Source of the DNA: CAZQKW01 sp964594075
GTDB lineage: Bacteria > Desulfobacterota > WTBG01 > CAIYCZ01
DNA: 64,000 nt
Reading direction: 5' to 3'
Assembly (NCBI GenBank): GCA_964594075.1
Contig: CAZQKW010000009.1
Location: 19,732-83,731 of the forward strand
The position numbers and the translations under genes are program-made. Every line of letters begins with the position of its first letter. The stretch's first letter is position 1. This document shows positions 61,542 to 64,000 of this stretch, in pieces. Under the pieces are notes generated by a model. That model was not told the origin of the DNA and did not search any database. It saw only the letters and a list, made by a program, of their open reading frames with translations.

Positions 61542-61880
61542 TCAGGCAAACAGATTGACCGTGTAAATTAAAAATTCCTGGTAGTTGTAGTCAACCAACG
61601 TTTTAAAATAATTCTCTTCCTGCCAGCTTTGAAGAAGGCTGGATGAAATACCTATTTGTTCTGCAATCTCTTCGTTCTGCATGATTCCTATAACAGAGGA
61701 AACCATCCACAGGCTTGCCAGATATCGCAACTTTAACGCACCGGGTTCCCCCTGCGGTTCGGCGTCATTCTCCTCCCTATCAGGGAAAGCCTTCATTTTT
61801 GTTTCAATGAAGGTTTGAATCAGCTTTTTCATATAGCCCTTTTTTGCTTCCTCATTTCCGGTTGTCACCACTATGCGCAT
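61542..61880 (-). CDS. Hypothetical protein with helix-turn-helix-like segment
   Basis: 112 aa. EEIAEQIGISSSLLQSWQEENYF near residues 70-92 resembles a helix-turn-helix, but the rest gives no match. The ATG at 61880 has an AAGGAG 15 nt upstream, so spacing is long. An alternative ATG at 61832 gives MKKLIQTFIE. It could be a regulator or a helical soluble protein. Confidence 0.5.
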   Translation of the reverse strand: MRIVVTTGNEEAKKGYMKKLIQTFIETKMKAFPDREENDAEPQGEPGALKLRYLASLWMVSSVIGIMQNEEIAEQIGISSSLLQSWQEENYFKTLVDYNYQEFLIYTVNLFA

Positions 61881-61998
61881 ACGTTAAATCAGCAACTCCT
61901 TTTTTTCTCAGCAATTAGCAAAGGCAGACAAAATAGTTTTTAATCCATTGGCTGCACCATTATGAAATGGAAGCGCGGTCTGTAACCGTTCGTCCGGC

Positions 61999-63816
61999 CT
62001 ACAGCGCGTCTATTTTTCGCGCTATCGTATCAACAATGCAGCCTTTAAAGCGATTATACGCCTCTGCCACCAGGGGCTGATTGCCGTCTCTTTCATACCG
62101 TCCGAGGATTGAACCAGTAATAATGATGCGTGAGCCACGAAAATTAAAGTCGCTCCGGTAGTTCCGGGCTATTTCATGGCCGCCGTGGAATTCGCGATGG
62201 TAATCAATGCCGTCCACTTCGAATGCCCAGTGCCGCAAGTGTTCAAAGAGGTCTATTGTCTCGTTGGTAAAATAATATGGTTGAAATACGATTACATCAA
62301 AACCGCGGTGCAGGTAATGAATCATCCACTCCATAGAAGACATCTGCCAGGAGTCCGGGTGATTATTGAATTCATTCATACCCAAAACGTATTCAGTGAT
62401 TCCCGAGCGCAGCATCGGAAAATCCTTTTCATAAAGCCGGCGGATATTGTTCCGCACCCTTCTCATGTTCACATCAATAACATCATCTTCGCCATTCCCC
62501 GGAGGGAAGCCGTGTTCGCCGAGTATGAACCCTACCTTCGCATCCTCGCCAATACCGCAGGTTGCCAGCTCGTTTTTAGTCATTCTAAATGCCGCCTCAG
62601 CAAAGTCCGGTTGAGCGCCAAGCAGTTCTCCCTCAGTGGTATGAACGATAGCCAACGGTAACCGCCTGCCGGTTTCCCGCTCCACAATGTCAATGGCATG
62701 CTGGACGTCTTCCCACATTCCTTTGGTATCTTCAAAATCCGAGAGGTCTGGGATATAATCATAAAGAATGATGCCGGAGATATTATGCTCTCGGAGGTGG
62801 CGTTTAATCTTCTCAACCAGATGGTCTGGTTTCTTGCCGATGATCAGCGAATATACATCCCAAGGCACACTATATCCGCCCTTTTGAAGATCTGCCATAA
62901 CATCAGTAAACAATATCTGGGTTTGTTCCCATCCGCGCATACCGCCAAGAGGTCCAAACTTATAATAATTGCTTATCACATGGGCAGTAAACACTTCAAA
63001 AATATCAGCGATGCCATTAGGCAGTCCCATTTCGGGGATATGGTAACCCCGCAAAACAGTACCCAGCCGGGTCTTGGTCTTTTCCATCCACTGTGCGGTT
63101 CCGATCATATCCGAATATGTTTTTCCATCGCAGCCGGGACCTGTCTCATACCCGAGCACATTGACCAGTTTAACGGGGGTATATTCCTCAAGCCCTTTAT
63201 CAAGCTGCGTGGGATCAATAAGGGCAGTAAACATATCAACTTCTTTAAGGAAATCAGGCACAAACCCATAATGCATCAAATGGTTCATGATATTCTCTGA
63301 AAACCTGAATGCCGCGTCATACATGTCTGGCGTCCAGTCGCCCCGCGGGTTATCTATGTGCGGCTCAATCACGCCGGCAAACAGAAGCAGGGGTTTGGTT
63401 TTGTCAAACACGCCATTTTCAGCTATCACGTAGGTGTAATAGGACGCAAGGACAGCCGCGTCTTGATCTTCTTTTTTGCCGATTGCCTCAGCTTTTATTT
63501 TTATCAGACGAAATTGTGCAGCGGATGTATCAAAAGTTATCCGGCAAAACGGTTTGTCAAATTCAAATCGGTGACCATCAATGGTGAGCACGATTTTTTT
63601 AAGATTTTTTTCCAGATCTTCGTTCCCCTCACGGATTTTCAGTTCCACCTCCATAATCCCTTGCACCCGCGATCCGCTTGCCGGTTTGAGAAGATGCAAA
63701 GGATTGGGTTTCCATAATACGAGCGGCGCGATGACTCCCGGATGTCTGCCTATTAATTCGGGGACTCGTGATATCTGCGGGTCGTAAGCTGTTTTTGCAA
63801 TGTCAACGCGTTCCAT
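61999..63816 (-). CDS. Large ferrochelatase-like (chelatase superfamily) protein
   Basis: 605 aa from ATG 63816 (AAGGAG site). The N-terminal ~140 residues contain an immunoglobulin-like beta domain (RVQGIMEVELKIREGNEDLEKN, KIVLTIDGHRFEFDKP). The C-terminal two-thirds resembles ferrochelatase: ILGEHGFPPGNGEDD near 425 (HGxP-type catalytic His), VNMRRVRNNIRRLYEKDF, and FDVIVFQPYYFTNETIDLFEHLRHW (P-x-F-x-x-[ED]-x-[IL]-[DE] type), but is much longer than normal HemH. It may chelate a metal into a tetrapyrrole or be a structural relative; the match is by eye. Confidence 0.55.
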   Translation of the reverse strand: MERVDIAKTAYDPQISRVPELIGRHPGVIAPLVLWKPNPLHLLKPASGSRVQGIMEVELKIREGNEDLEKNLKKIVLTIDGHRFEFDKPFCRITFDTSAAQFRLIKIKAEAIGKKEDQDAAVLASYYTYVIAENGVFDKTKPLLLFAGVIEPHIDNPRGDWTPDMYDAAFRFSENIMNHLMHYGFVPDFLKEVDMFTALIDPTQLDKGLEEYTPVKLVNVLGYETGPGCDGKTYSDMIGTAQWMEKTKTRLGTVLRGYHIPEMGLPNGIADIFEVFTAHVISNYYKFGPLGGMRGWEQTQILFTDVMADLQKGGYSVPWDVYSLIIGKKPDHLVEKIKRHLREHNISGIILYDYIPDLSDFEDTKGMWEDVQHAIDIVERETGRRLPLAIVHTTEGELLGAQPDFAEAAFRMTKNELATCGIGEDAKVGFILGEHGFPPGNGEDDVIDVNMRRVRNNIRRLYEKDFPMLRSGITEYVLGMNEFNNHPDSWQMSSMEWMIHYLHRGFDVIVFQPYYFTNETIDLFEHLRHWAFEVDGIDYHREFHGGHEIARNYRSDFNFRGSRIIITGSILGRYERDGNQPLVAEAYNRFKGCIVDTIARKIDAL

Positions 63817-64000
63817 GTTTTCTCTCCTTTTCTTACGTCAGGTTATATTAAAGGCGGACTAAACACAGTACCCGCTTTTCCTTCTCGCGGTCAGCTCTCA
63901 TAATTAATTGCATAGCACCTGGCCAAACACAAAATCAAAACGTCGTATTATTAATCGTCTCAAAATAGAATTAACATCACGCTGCATATTTAGTGGTTGC

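Overview
This window looks like chromosomal DNA from a free-living Gram-negative bacterium. Outer-membrane and LPS functions support this: a BamD-type lipoprotein, GmhA, GlmU and GlmS, and a predicted outer-membrane barrel. Several features point to an anaerobic, deltaproteobacterial-type lineage (Desulfobacterota or a neighbouring phylum). These are the gene order pgpA-cinA-thpR-recA-recX-alaS, a class II (B12) ribonucleotide reductase, an MvhD-like iron-sulfur protein, a split archaeal-type glutamate synthase and selenocysteine use. The lineage is inferred from gene content and was not tested by a database search.

Layout. 0-14 kb is mostly minus-strand housekeeping: glmU-glmS; rpoZ, gmhA, a deoxyhypusine-synthase-like gene, a cyclophilin-like gene, pgpA, cinA, thpR, recA, recX and alaS; with bamD on the plus strand. 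14.0-16.1 kb holds a short minus-strand operon (72-aa protein plus a DsbA/FrnE-like protein with an in-frame TGA in its UxxC active site), a GYD-domain gene and two copies of a dispersed repeat. 16.2-25 kb carries tkt, an NlpC/P60-barrel fusion, the class II RNR, nth, a methyltransferase and aat. 25-36.9 kb is a mixed accessory stretch: SDR proteins, hydrolase, DUF169, CvpA, lipoproteins, a divergent ferredoxin-dependent bilin reductase-like protein, MarC, a stand-alone E2 catalytic domain and the third repeat copy. 37-39.8 kb has a secreted protein, the selenocysteine tRNA gene selC and trpS.

40-55 kb is a plus-strand block of glutamine and ammonia-assimilation genes: glnA, a class I amidotransferase, an MvhD-like protein, two tandem GltB FMN-domain proteins of which one looks inactive, a GATase-GXGXG fusion, carA, carB and purF. 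55-64 kb contains decayed fragments including a vapB remnant, a CpxAR-like two-component system, small membrane proteins, a flavin-reductase-like protein, a repeat-containing lipoprotein and a large ferrochelatase-like protein.

The most notable connection is that selC (38.6 kb) and a cryptic selenoprotein gene (14.2-14.8 kb) occur in the same window. The selenoprotein is invisible to ordinary ORF calling, because only its 145-residue C-terminal part is open. The dispersed repeat family has nested hairpins with at least one compensatory base-pair change between copies, so it is a candidate undescribed structured element.
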